Below are positions 54,980 through 62,586 of a DNA stretch of 64,000 nt, piece by piece. The notes under the pieces were generated by a model. That model saw only the letters and a list, made by a program, of their open reading frames with translations, did no database searches and was not told where the DNA came from. Position numbers and translations under genes: made by a program. How positions within the stretch are numbered: the stretch's first letter is position 1; every line of letters starts with the position of its first letter. This DNA is from Acidimicrobiia bacterium (GTDB lineage: Bacteria > Actinomycetota > Acidimicrobiia > Acidimicrobiales > Poriferisodalaceae). The stretch is taken from positions 16,206 to 80,205 of the forward strand of contig JAJEFK010000014.1 in assembly GCA_022820505.1 (NCBI GenBank), written 5' to 3'.

Positions 54980-55453
54980 GTGACCGAGAAGGATCTTGGT
55001 TTCCGCTTCGACACCAACGAACTCCAGTGGATCCACTACGAAGGTGGACCGCGATTCGACTACCCGATCGACTACGACATCGCCGTGCTCGGCCATCAGG
55101 AAGACATCGGGCGGCTGGACCTGCTCATTCGCTGGGCGCCCGATGCCTACTGCCACTTCCATCGCCACGTGGCCACGACGATGTCGCTGGTGCTCGAGGG
55201 CGAGCATCACGTCATCGACATCGATGACGACGGCAATGAGGTGCACCACGATGTGCGGCCTGCCGGCACGTACTGCAGCGGCCGGGGCGGTGACGTGCAC
55301 ATGGAGCGCGGTGGCCCCGAGGGATCATTGGTGCTGTTCTCGATGCACGAGCCGACGGGGCGGATGTTCGAGGTGCTCGACGCCGACCACAACATCCTGG
55401 CCGAGAACACCATCGAGTCCTTCAGGGAACAGGCCCGCGAATTCGCCAGCTGA
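54980..55453 (+). CDS. Cupin-domain protein
   Basis: A small cytoplasmic protein of 157 aa with a single cupin barrel. The metal-site pattern is Y-C-H-F-H-R-H (residues about 52-58) with E-G-E-H-H and the second cupin motif around G-G-D-V-H-M-E-R-G-G. AGGGAGA precedes the GTG start. Similar proteins are often annotated as acetylacetone-cleaving or regulator-type cupins, but no substrate can be assigned. Confidence 0.72.
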   Translation: MTEKDLGFRFDTNELQWIHYEGGPRFDYPIDYDIAVLGHQEDIGRLDLLIRWAPDAYCHFHRHVATTMSLVLEGEHHVIDIDDDGNEVHHDVRPAGTYCSGRGGDVHMERGGPEGSLVLFSMHEPTGRMFEVLDADHNILAENTIESFREQAREFAS

Positions 55454-55485
55454 CCCAGGACACAACGGATCGGCAGAAGCGAGCG

Positions 55486-55779
55486 TCAATCGCTCAGGCC
55501 TGCCCCCGCTGCTGTCTGTTGCAGGTCATCAGCCAGTACACGTGACAAGGCTGCGCACAGCCGGTCGTCCGCCCAGCCGGTCTCGGTGGCCTCACACACC
55601 AGTCGCCACACTTCAGAACCCAGCGACGTGTCATCGCCTGCGATGAATGCGGCCGTCAAATCCGCTTGAAGCGCAAGAGGGTCGGAACCGCCTGCATGCA
55701 GCCACGCCTCGACAATGTCGCGAGTGCTGTCCTCGGCAATGTTCCGGCGGGATAGCGATCGAGGAGCCGAGCCAGTCAC
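55486..55779 (-). CDS. Small hypothetical protein
   Basis: A 97-codon frame from GTG at 55779. The product is acidic and helical (D-I-V-E-A-W-L-H-A-G-G, W-R-L-V-C-E-A-T-E-T-G-W). I do not recognise a family. The frame extends further upstream, but that part overlaps the opposite-strand gene at 55933 and looks like its shadow. Convergent with the cupin gene. Confidence 0.4.
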   Translation of the reverse strand: MTGSAPRSLSRRNIAEDSTRDIVEAWLHAGGSDPLALQADLTAAFIAGDDTSLGSEVWRLVCEATETGWADDRLCAALSRVLADDLQQTAAGAGLSD

Positions 55780-55932
55780 GAACCCAACGGTATCCGGCAC
55801 TGCGCATCGGCTCCCACCGAAAAACGATTTCGCTGACCGCCGTCGCCCGATCAGGATGTTCGCCGAGCGCTCACACGACGCATCGCCCTCAATTCGGAAC
55901 CGCCAGGTGCGCGCCTTCTCATATTCCTCGCC

Positions 55933-56232
55933 ATGACAGAGATCACCTACACCTCGCCCGAAGAAGTACGGGCCATCTTCAATGCCGATGTGCTGCCTCG
56001 CGTGCCGTCGGGCGATGTGGATCAGTTGATCCAGTCCAGCAGTGCAGCCAGTCCCCCCTCGGGCCAGCCGCCCGGTACCAGCAGCGAGCGGGTCTTGTAC
56101 TTCGACGGCGGACAGCTGATCGCTGTCGCCCATCGCTTCGTTTTGCCCGACGGCAGCATCGGTGGATCCGGCCGACCCGATCCCAAGGCAGTGCGATTCG
56201 GCGACGAATGGCTCATCGCCGGCCCGAACTAG
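55933..56232 (+). CDS. Small hypothetical protein
   Basis: A 99-aa acidic protein starting M-T-E-I-T-Y-T-S-P-E-E-V-R and ending in F-G-D-E-W-L-I-A-G-P-N. The beta-strand-like closing (V-L-Y-F-D-G-G-Q-L-I-A-V) suggests a small folded domain. A CATATT sequence 7 nt before the ATG could be its promoter. There is no recognised family and no obvious partner. Confidence 0.55.
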   Translation: MTEITYTSPEEVRAIFNADVLPRVPSGDVDQLIQSSSAASPPSGQPPGTSSERVLYFDGGQLIAVAHRFVLPDGSIGGSGRPDPKAVRFGDEWLIAGPN

Positions 56233-56256
56233 ACGCTCTTTAGGACAGTCGTTGGG

Positions 56257-57195
56257 TTAGCCAGACGGCCAACGCAGGATGCCGGTCTCGGTGCGGCCGT
56301 CGGCTTCGAGGTAGTCGGGGTCGCCGGGGAAGGCGATGCGGTGCGGCCCCTCGTTGTCGTAGCGGATCCGCACGTGCTCGTCGTCGGCGGGTGTGCCCCT
56401 GCCGGCGGCAGCGACCGCCTCGGCCACGGTCTCGAAGCGGGCAAGACGGTGGAGCATGCCGATGGTCGGCGTCATCATCACCATGTCGCCGGTCTCGTTG
56501 CGCCGGATGGCATCTGCGGGGCGAACCCACTGATGCTCGACCGCCTCGTCGTGGTCAGGCAGCGGCACTTGGCCATCGGGCATAGCGGTGAGGAAGAACC
56601 GGGTGTCGTAGCGGCGAGGGGAGCCCAGCGGCGTCACCCAGCGGCCGATGAAATAGACGTTGTCGCCGTCGAGCAGCAGGTCTTCGCTGCGCACCGTCTC
56701 GATGAAGTCTCGCTCCCCGGCATTGACCTCGTCGCGGTACTGCGAGAACCGCTCGGCGACATCGGGCGGCGAGAGGTCGATGATGCCCGAGGGCAGGTCC
56801 CGGGGATCCTCCACACCGGCCGGGTGGTCGTGATGGGCAAGCAAGATGCCCGCTTCCTCGAAGGTCTCCCGCAGAGCCGCAACCCAGAAGGCGATGCCGC
56901 CCCGCTCGATGCCGATCTGAAACGAGGCATCGTCATCGGTTAAGCCCGACACCGTCTCGTCGGCGACCTGGGTGGCATCTTCGGGATCGACAGCACCACC
57001 GGGATACACCCACATGTCGCCCACGAAGATCGACCTGGCGTTGCGCTTCAGCATCAGCACATGGGGATCGTTCTCGTCGGACAGGATCATCACCGTGGCC
57101 GCATCGCGCACGGGAACCGCTTCGGGGTCGTAGTCGCCGCCGCTCCCGGGTGACTTGGCGCCAACCGAGGCGCGACGCTCGGGTTGCTCACTCAT
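56257..57195 (-). CDS. Nudix hydrolase of the NUDT19 (CoA-diphosphatase-like) type
   Basis: A 312-aa Nudix protein. It has V-R-D-A-A-T-V-M-I-L, then M-L-K-R-N-A-R-S-I-F-V-G-D-M-W-V-Y-P-G-G-A-V-D and the Nudix-box half A-L-R-E-T-F-E-E-A-G-I-L-L. The box is split by a long insertion between the Gly and the R-E-x-x-E-E parts, which is the mark of the NUDT19/RP2 group. It probably hydrolyses CoA or acyl-CoA diphosphate bonds, by family only. The start is ATG at 57195. Confidence 0.88.
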   Translation of the reverse strand: MSEQPERRASVGAKSPGSGGDYDPEAVPVRDAATVMILSDENDPHVLMLKRNARSIFVGDMWVYPGGAVDPEDATQVADETVSGLTDDDASFQIGIERGGIAFWVAALRETFEEAGILLAHHDHPAGVEDPRDLPSGIIDLSPPDVAERFSQYRDEVNAGERDFIETVRSEDLLLDGDNVYFIGRWVTPLGSPRRYDTRFFLTAMPDGQVPLPDHDEAVEHQWVRPADAIRRNETGDMVMMTPTIGMLHRLARFETVAEAVAAAGRGTPADDEHVRIRYDNEGPHRIAFPGDPDYLEADGRTETGILRWPSG

Positions 57196-57300
57196 CGGCG
57201 GCCGAAACCCTGCTCAGTCGGTGTCAGTGCGAACCGCGGCCGGCTTCGACAGAAGCACCCGCGCGCACCCGGTCGTCGACACCTGGCCGCCACACAGAAC

Positions 57301-58320
57301 TCAGTAGTCGATGCCCGCGCATACGAGGCACTCTTCGCCGTCGTGACTGGCGCGAGCCGCTGCTGCATCGTCTTCAGACTGGTACTGCGGCGTCGGGTGG
57401 CGCTCGACACGGTCGTCCTCGTAACCGCCGTTACCGCTTGACTCGGCGCCCGCCTCCGCGGAGTCGTTTCCGGTCGGCACGGCGCACTCGGGCAGCTCCT
57501 CGGCCTTGGTGGCCGGCGCGAACACCCGGTCCTTCCACCGGTCCGAATCCGACCAGCGATACGGCAGGTGCGCCATGGAACCCGGCACTCGCAGATTCTC
57601 AAACGCAGCAAACGTGTCCCGCAGGATCTGCAGGTTGAGCTCCGGCTCATGCGGCTTGCCCGCTGTGCGACCCAGCGGGTAGTCGAGGTACGCAGCGCGG
57701 GGCGGCCAGGCCGCCCGGGTGATGTCGCGTGCGCTCGACATCGACAGCGTCGGGATTCCCTCGGCCTCGATGGCTCTCGCGATCAGACCCCCGGTCTGAT
57801 GGCAGACAGGTCACACCGGCACAAGCAGCACCACATCGAGCTCATCGGCTACGCAGCGCTTGGCCAGCTCCGGGATCAGCTCCTCACGGACGCGCCGGGT
57901 GCTGTAGATGCCGCCCATCAGGGTGTAGGCATTCGGGCCCAGCTCGCCGATCTCGCCGCTGTCGCGCAGCGCACGCAAACCCTCGATGGGGAACACGCAG
58001 CTGATGTCCGACCGGGCATCGGTGAGGTCGTAGGCGAAGTGCGTGGCCCGCAGTTCGGACACATCGACATCGGTCGGTATCGCCCGGTACGTCGTGTCGT
58101 CGCGGTAGTGGAATGCCGTCTGGCCGACCGAATAGACGCCGCCCGTGGCGATGAGGCCCACGCGGCACTCCGAGATCGGCTTGGTCAGCGGTGTCCATGG
58201 CGGCGGCGTCTCGCTGTGGACCCAGCGGTATTCGCCGTATCCGAGTCCGATGTACTGAGCAGTGATCCGGGGGATGTACTCCACGGGCGGCTGGCGGGCA
58301 GCAAGTGTCTCGGCGCTCAC
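57301..58320 (-). CDS. Selenoprotein: GrdB/PrdB-like (glycine/betaine/proline reductase selenoprotein B family), Sec at in-frame UGA
   Basis: A 339-residue frame read through one UGA at codon 170 (bases 57811-57813). Upstream the frame encodes Q-Y-I-G-L-G-Y-G-E-Y-R-W-V-H and V-G-L-I-A-T-G-G-V-Y; downstream it continues, without any new start signal, as P-V-C-H-Q-T-G-G-L-I-A-R-A-I-E-A-E-G-I-P-T. The UGA thus sits in L-V-P-V-U-P-V-C-H-Q, the U-x-x-C redox motif of this family; non-Sec members carry Cys there. A hairpin 10 nt after the UGA fits a bacterial SECIS. The last residues contain C-L-V-C. GTG at 58320 is 6 nt after a TACCGT box. The redox partner and substrate are unknown. The Sec machinery is not in this window. 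Confidence 0.88.
57782..57800 (-). promoter_or_regulatory. Bacterial SECIS hairpin for the selenoprotein
   Basis: In the mRNA, 8 bases ATCAGACC pair perfectly with GGTCTGAT around a GGG loop. The stem starts 10 nt and the loop 18 nt after the UGA, inside the 16-37 nt window described for bSECIS loops, which also favour G at the loop start. Confidence 0.75.
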
Positions 58321-58326
58321 GCCCCT

Positions 58327-58332
58327 ACGGTA
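58327..58332 (-). promoter_or_regulatory. -10 box of probable leaderless promoter for the selenoprotein gene
   Basis: TACCGT on the minus strand is followed by AGGGGC and the GTG at 58320. The GGGG is too close to the start to serve as a normal Shine-Dalgarno. Confidence 0.4.
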
Positions 58333-58458
58333 CGCCGTAGCAGCCCCGCCCGGCTGAGGCTGCCGATGTCGTAGCGAAGGAGGCGGGCGCACTTGCCCGC
58401 GCGGCTCCGAAATCCGGTAGCGAGGCCACGCCACCCGTGGCATCCTTGACCACCCCGT

Positions 58459-58533
58459 GCGGGTCGTAGCTCAGTTGGTTAGAGCGCCAGTTTGTGGCAC
58501 TGGAGGCCGGGGGTTCGAATCCCCTCGATCCGC
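58459..58533 (+). tRNA. tRNA-His (anticodon GTG)
   Basis: Cloverleaf with an encoded G-1 opposite C73, acceptor CGGGTCG/CGATCCG (one G-T pair), anticodon stem CCAGT/ACTGG with loop TTGTGGC, and a strong T-arm. CCA is not encoded. Confidence 0.95.
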
Positions 58534-58589
58534 CCGCCGCTCGCCGACCGCTTGTGTCGGGGGGCGTCGTTAGCCTTGCGGGGCACCAT

Positions 58590-58666
58590 GCGCCTCTAGC
58601 TCAATTTGGCAGAGCAACGGACTCTTAATCCGCAGGTTCTGGGTTCAAGTCCCAGGGGGCGTACCA
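58590..58666 (+). tRNA. tRNA-Lys (anticodon CTT), CCA encoded
   Basis: Cloverleaf with acceptor GCGCCTC/GGGGCGT (two G-T pairs), loop CTCTTAA and T-arm CTGGGTTCAAGTCCCAG. A73 at 58663 is followed by CCA in the DNA, unlike the other four tRNAs here. It lies 56 nt after tRNA-His and may be co-transcribed with it. Confidence 0.93.
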
Positions 58667-58673
58667 CAGGCTC

Positions 58674-58689
58674 GCCGGAGCGCTCCGGC
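58674..58689 (+). terminator. Palindrome after tRNA-Lys, possible terminator
   Basis: The perfect 16-bp inverted repeat GCCGGAGCGCTCCGGC begins 7 bp after the tRNA CCA. No T-run follows, so this is only a candidate stop for the tRNA transcript. Confidence 0.3.
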
Positions 58690-58711
58690 TGGCGCGTTGC
58701 GGGGGTTGCGG

Positions 58712-59299
58712 ATGAGCCAACAGGATTCCGGCAAGCAGCCAGAACCCGACGAGCTGCGGCCGTCGGCAGATGAGTTGATCGAGCACAACCGGCATGTGGC
58801 GGACACCGTCAAGACGCCCGGCATGGCCGCTGCGCCACGCCGTCACGTGGCAGTGGTGACCTGCATGGACGCCCGCATCGAACCACTGGCCGAGCTCGGG
58901 CTCGACATCGGCGAAGCGCACGTCATTCGCAACGCAGGCGGGGTCGTCACCGATGACGTGATCCGTTCGTTGAGCATCTCTCAGCAGAAGATGGGAACAC
59001 GAGAGATCGTGGTGGTGCATCACACGTCGTGCGGCATGTGCGGACTCGATGAGACGGAGCTGCGCGACCAGCTCGAGCGTCGATTCGGCGAGCGACCCGA
59101 ATGGCCGATCGGTGCCTTCGCCGATGACCAGACAGGATTGCGTGATGCCATCGCAGCGCTCGAGGCATCGTCGTTCATCGAGCGCGACACGATCATCTTC
59201 GGGTTCCTTTACGACATCGAGACGGGGTTCCTGACCGATGTCGCGCTGGGCGAGGCTGTCACCGCCGCGACGAGCGCCGGCTCGTCAGACGTCACGTAG
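58712..59299 (+). CDS. Beta-class carbonic anhydrase
   Basis: Interconverts CO2 and bicarbonate. In 195 aa it shows the zinc and catalytic motifs V-T-C-M-D-A-R (Cys and the Asp-Arg dyad) and V-H-H-T-S-C-G-M (His and Cys ligands), with I-R-N-A-G-G between them. This is the short actinobacterial beta form. ATG at 58712 is used; a TTG five codons earlier is in frame. A G-rich stretch precedes the ATG. Confidence 0.92.
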   Translation: MSQQDSGKQPEPDELRPSADELIEHNRHVADTVKTPGMAAAPRRHVAVVTCMDARIEPLAELGLDIGEAHVIRNAGGVVTDDVIRSLSISQQKMGTREIVVVHHTSCGMCGLDETELRDQLERRFGERPEWPIGAFADDQTGLRDAIAALEASSFIERDTIIFGFLYDIETGFLTDVALGEAVTAATSAGSSDVT

Positions 59300-59324
59300 C
59301 GAGACGACCGCTCAGCGAACCGGA

Positions 59325-59894
59325 TCAGCCCGACACGCCAGGCGCCGTGGGCCAGCCGGGGACGCCTTCGTCTCGCTCGACGCCGGTGCTGTTGAGCAGC
59401 CCGCTCACCATCCGGTAACAACCCGCTGCTGCGATGAGATGCACCATCTCGGCCTCGCTGAAGTGGTTGACCGCTTCGGCCCAGGTGGCATCGGACACGC
59501 AGTCGTCGGAGTACAGGTCGTCCACCACCTGCAGGAGTGCCGCTTCGGCGGACGTCCAGTTGCCCTCGGGAATCGGCCGAGTGACGAGGTAGAGCTCGTC
59601 GTCGGTCATGCCCTCGGCTTGGGCGATCAGCGTGTGCTGGCCGAACTCGTAGACCGACTGGCAGTTCCAGCCCATGCGCAGCACGGCGATCTCGACATCG
59701 CGACGCGACAGGTCGCCCTTGTACAGGATGGCCAGCGCGAACTCGCCGAACGCCTTGGAGATGGGGCGGCTGTGCGCGATGGTCGCAATGACGTTGACGG
59801 CGTTGGCGAATGAACTCTCCATGGCCTCGCGGGCTCGCTCGGCCACCTTGGGGATCGGCTCAAGGCGTCGGGAAGTGGGTCGTGGCAGGTGCAT
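59325..59894 (-). CDS. Carboxymuconolactone decarboxylase (AhpD-fold) family protein
   Basis: A 189-aa helical protein of the CMD/AhpD fold, with R-R-D-V-E-I-A-V-L-R-M-G-W-N-C-Q-S-V-Y-E-F-G-Q-H near the centre. Only one Cys lies at the usual C-x-x-C position (N-C-Q-S), so a thiol peroxidase role is doubtful. Relatives with this E-x-x-x-H pattern are often simply named after the fold. GAGGA lies about 10 nt before the ATG at 59894. It is divergent from a second AhpD-fold gene. Confidence 0.83.
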   Translation of the reverse strand: MHLPRPTSRRLEPIPKVAERAREAMESSFANAVNVIATIAHSRPISKAFGEFALAILYKGDLSRRDVEIAVLRMGWNCQSVYEFGQHTLIAQAEGMTDDELYLVTRPIPEGNWTSAEAALLQVVDDLYSDDCVSDATWAEAVNHFSEAEMVHLIAAAGCYRMVSGLLNSTGVERDEGVPGWPTAPGVSG

Positions 59895-59966
59895 GAGCGA
59901 GCAGTCCTCTCGTCGGTCCCGCGAATGTACGAGAAGTTGCCCCGGTCGTTCACTGGCGCACCTGCT

Positions 59967-59972
59967 TAGGCT
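59967..59972 (+). promoter_or_regulatory. -10 box of probable leaderless promoter for the peroxidase-related gene
   Basis: TAGGCT is followed by GCGGGC and the ATG at 59979. The spacing of 6 nt is identical to nadD, folE and the ribbon-helix-helix gene. Confidence 0.5.
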
Positions 59973-59978
59973 GCGGGC

Positions 59979-60548
59979 ATGACCGAGCCAGCCATCTCGA
60001 CCTTTCCTGTGCCTGACATCGCGGACATGCCCGACGACCTGCGTGAGCGCATCGAGCTCATCCAGTCCAAGACCGGCTTCGTGCCGAACGTGTTCCTCGC
60101 GCTGGCGCACCGGCCGGAGGAGATGCGGGCGTTCATGGCGTACCACGACGCGCTCATGGAGGGCCCGAGCGGGCTCAGCAAGGCCGAGCGGGAGATGATC
60201 GTGGTGGCCACCAGCGGGGCCAACAACTGCCTCTACTGCGTGGTGGCCCATGGCGCGATCCTGCGCATCCGGGCCAAGGATCCGCTGCTGGCCGATCAGC
60301 TCGCAGTCGACCCGTCCAAGGCCGATCTCAGCGACCGGCAACGGGCGATGATCGACTTCGCCCTCAAGATGTGCAGCGAGCCGTGGTCGGCTTCAGCGGC
60401 CGATCACGAGGAGCTGCGGGCTCACGGCTTCAGCGACGACGACATCTGGGACATCGGCGCCATCACGGGCCTGTTCGCTTTGTCGAACCGCATGGCCCAC
60501 CTGACATCGATGCGGCCCAACGACGAGTTCTTCACCATGGGGCGCTAG
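59979..60548 (+). CDS. Peroxidase-related AhpD-fold protein
   Basis: A 189-aa protein of the alkylhydroperoxidase-like family with an intact redox motif N-C-L-Y-C-V-V-A-H-G (C-x-x-C plus His). The N-terminal L-I-Q-S-K-T-G-F-V-P-N-V-F and later F-A-L-K-M-C match the peroxidase-related group (TIGR01926-like). It probably reduces peroxides using cellular thiols. Its TAG stop and the stop of the convergent ABC binding protein share one CTAG. Confidence 0.87.
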   Translation: MTEPAISTFPVPDIADMPDDLRERIELIQSKTGFVPNVFLALAHRPEEMRAFMAYHDALMEGPSGLSKAEREMIVVATSGANNCLYCVVAHGAILRIRAKDPLLADQLAVDPSKADLSDRQRAMIDFALKMCSEPWSASAADHEELRAHGFSDDDIWDIGAITGLFALSNRMAHLTSMRPNDEFFTMGR

Positions 60549-61795
60549 CGGGCCGGGTACACCAGCTCGCCCTCGGCCGCATCGGCGGGGGCGACCACCA
60601 CAATCCGGCCGTCCTGCACCTGCACGATTCCCATCGGCTTGGCAACGTTGACGCCGCGTTCGTCGAAACGGACCGGGCCGTAGAAGGTGTCGATGTCGAG
60701 GTCCCGCAGCGCCGCGCGCACCGCATCGGTGTCGAGGCTGCCGGCAGCCTCGATGGCGCGGTGCAGCGCGATCGCAGCCGTGGTTGCCCCCGCTGCCTGA
60801 TAGATGGGCGGTTCATCCCACAGGCTCTGGTAGGTGTCGGCGTAGGCACTCGCCGTGCCGAAGCTCGGGCCCTCATAGGCCATCACCGATTCCCACCCAG
60901 TCGGGCCGAGCACCCCGTCGGCGCCGCTGCCGATGTCGGAGATCAGCTGCGGGTTGGCCGGGCCGACGGTGATGAGCATCGCGTCGGGGCGGAAGCCCTG
61001 CTCTTGTGCTGAGCGCAGGAACAGCACGGCGTCGTCGTAGTGTCCGCCGCCCACGAAGATGTCGGGCTCGAGTGCCGCAAGCTCGGTCATGAGATCGTCG
61101 ACGCTCTCGACGCCGACCGGGTAGCTCTTCATCGCTAGCACCTCGACGCCGTTGGCCTCAAGGTGGCGCTGCGCTCCCTGTGCCACCGACGTGGCGAATG
61201 GGGTGTCTTCGTGAGCCACCACAGCGGTGCTCGCACCGCGTTCTGCGAGCAGCTCGATGCTCGATCGTGTGTAGTCCGAGGCGACGACACCGACATAGAA
61301 CAGGTTGCGATAGCCCCGCTCGAAGAGGCTGTCGGACGCGCCGTTGCCTTCCACCATGATCACGCCACGGGCCTCCGCCGCAGCGCTAGTCGGCCCGGTG
61401 AGCGTGCTGGAGTACGGACCGAGCAGGAAGTCGACTTGGTCCTCGTCGATGAGCTGCTCGATGAGAGCAGCCGCCCGGTCGGGATCGGACTCGTCGTCGT
61501 AATAGATGATCTCGGCCCGGTAGCGGCCATCGCCGACCTGGATGCCGCCGTGCTCCTCGTTCACCCACTGCAACCAGGTGTCGTAGCCCTGGCGCACGGC
61601 CTTGCCCTCGGCGGCGAATCGGCCCGTTTCGCTCAGCGCCGCGCCAATACGAACCGTGCCATCGAAACCGTCACTGCCGCCGTCGCCGGCGTCGCCCCCG
61701 CCGGTGCATGCCGTCGCCAGCAAAGCTGCCGCCGCGACCGCTGCTGCTGTGCGAGCAATGCACCGCCACGGTGTGGGAAGTCGAGTTCGACTCAT
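60545..61795 (-). CDS. ABC transporter substrate-binding lipoprotein, branched-chain amino acid type
   Basis: An extracytoplasmic solute-binding lipoprotein of 416 aa. The signal peptide ends in L-L-A-T-A-C-T-G-G (lipobox). The periplasmic-binding fold follows with I-G-A-A-L-S-E-T-G-R-F-A, G-P-Y-S-S-T-L-T and Y-Q-A-A-G-A-T-T-A-A-I-A-L-H-R-A-I, all typical of the LivJ/LivK/amide-binding group. No permease or ATPase genes are adjacent, so it is an orphan binding protein or its partners lie elsewhere. The start is ATG at 61795 with GGAGG 7 nt upstream. Confidence 0.9.
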   Translation of the reverse strand: MSRTRLPTPWRCIARTAAAVAAAALLATACTGGGDAGDGGSDGFDGTVRIGAALSETGRFAAEGKAVRQGYDTWLQWVNEEHGGIQVGDGRYRAEIIYYDDESDPDRAAALIEQLIDEDQVDFLLGPYSSTLTGPTSAAAEARGVIMVEGNGASDSLFERGYRNLFYVGVVASDYTRSSIELLAERGASTAVVAHEDTPFATSVAQGAQRHLEANGVEVLAMKSYPVGVESVDDLMTELAALEPDIFVGGGHYDDAVLFLRSAQEQGFRPDAMLITVGPANPQLISDIGSGADGVLGPTGWESVMAYEGPSFGTASAYADTYQSLWDEPPIYQAAGATTAAIALHRAIEAAGSLDTDAVRAALRDLDIDTFYGPVRFDERGVNVAKPMGIVQVQDGRIVVVAPADAAEGELVYPAR

Positions 61796-61925
61796 GTCCA
61801 AGCCTCCGGCCTGCGGCAGAGTTGCTGCCTCATGGCCGGTCGGCAGGGTATGAGCAGAACGGCGGCGCGGCACGCTGTGCTGTTCATGCTGGCCTTACGT
61901 CCCACGCATCTCCCGCTACCCGCAC

Positions 61926-62378
61926 GTGACTGGTAGAACCGACCGGGTGGAGCCGAAGGCGCTGCCGGGTCCTGCATCGGAGCGCATGTCGAAGCAGCGA
62001 TCCCGCGATACGGGACCGGAACGGCTCCTGCGCTCAGCGTTGCACCGCCGTGGCCTGCGCTTCTTCGTGCACCGACGGCCGCTGCCCGACGTACGCCGCG
62101 AGGCCGACGTGGTGTTCCCTCGCCTGCGGATAGCGATCTTCGTGGACGGCTGCTTCTGGCACGGCTGTCCCGAGCACGGCACCAAGCCCCGCCGCAACGC
62201 CGAGTACTGGGAAACCAAGATTGCCCGCAACCGAGCCCGCGACGCCGACACCGACGCCCGCCTCCGAGCAGCCGGCTGGACCCCAGTCCGCATCTGGGAA
62301 CACGAACCCCCCGACCAAGCCGCCGACGAAATAGAACAGCTCATCCGAAACCGAGCCCGCAGCTTGGGAAATACCTAG
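61926..62378 (+). CDS. vsr: Very short patch repair (Vsr) endonuclease
   Basis: Nicks next to T-G mismatches that arise from deamination of 5-methylcytosine. The 150-aa protein matches Vsr: R-S-R-D-T-G-P-E, R-E-A-D-V-V-F-P (catalytic Asp), the zinc region V-D-G-C-F-W-H-G-C-P-E-H and W-x-x-K-I-A-R-N-x-x-R-D. The start GTG at 61926 is uncertain; GTG a few codons on is possible. Vsr usually sits beside a cytosine methyltransferase; the only one in this window is 21 kb away. Confidence 0.88.
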   Translation: MTGRTDRVEPKALPGPASERMSKQRSRDTGPERLLRSALHRRGLRFFVHRRPLPDVRREADVVFPRLRIAIFVDGCFWHGCPEHGTKPRRNAEYWETKIARNRARDADTDARLRAAGWTPVRIWEHEPPDQAADEIEQLIRNRARSLGNT

Positions 62379-62399
62379 CCCGTAGTCCTGGCCAGCATT

Positions 62400-62516
62400 C
62401 ACAGGTGCGTGCAAAACCGGCAGTCGTGACTGTGTGAAACAGGCAGTCAGACCTGTGCAGAAGCGGTAGTCACAGGTGTGTGAAATGCGCAGTCGCGACT
62501 GCGCAGAATCGGTAGT
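62400..62516 (+). repeat. Five-unit 23-bp degenerate tandem repeat with a 20-bp palindrome
   Basis: Units lie at 62400-62424 (25 bp), 62425-62447, 62448-62470, 62471-62493 and 62494-62516 (23 bp each). Each starts with C, carries a central CTG/GTG(T/C)G(T/C)(G/A) core and A-rich triplet, and ends in (C/T)AGT. Units 1 and 4, and 2 and 5, are most alike in their first half. Across the last junction TGCGCAGTCGCGACTGCGCA (62486-62505) is a perfect palindrome. The array fills the gap between the convergent vsr and HNH genes and contains no credible ORF. Confidence 0.8.
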
Positions 62517-62586
62517 CGACGCCATCGCCATCTGCGCCTTCTGAACCTGACGCCTGCTGTCCAGAGTCGCCGCCAGTGCGTTGGTC

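Noticed and set aside
57811..57813. UGA as an ordinary stop giving two separate genes
   Set aside because: The downstream frame has no start signal, continues the same family domain in the same frame, and the UGA falls at the U of a U-x-x-C motif with a hairpin at the right distance.
62400..62516. CRISPR array
   Set aside because: Units are contiguous with no spacers of independent sequence, are degenerate, and there are no cas genes.
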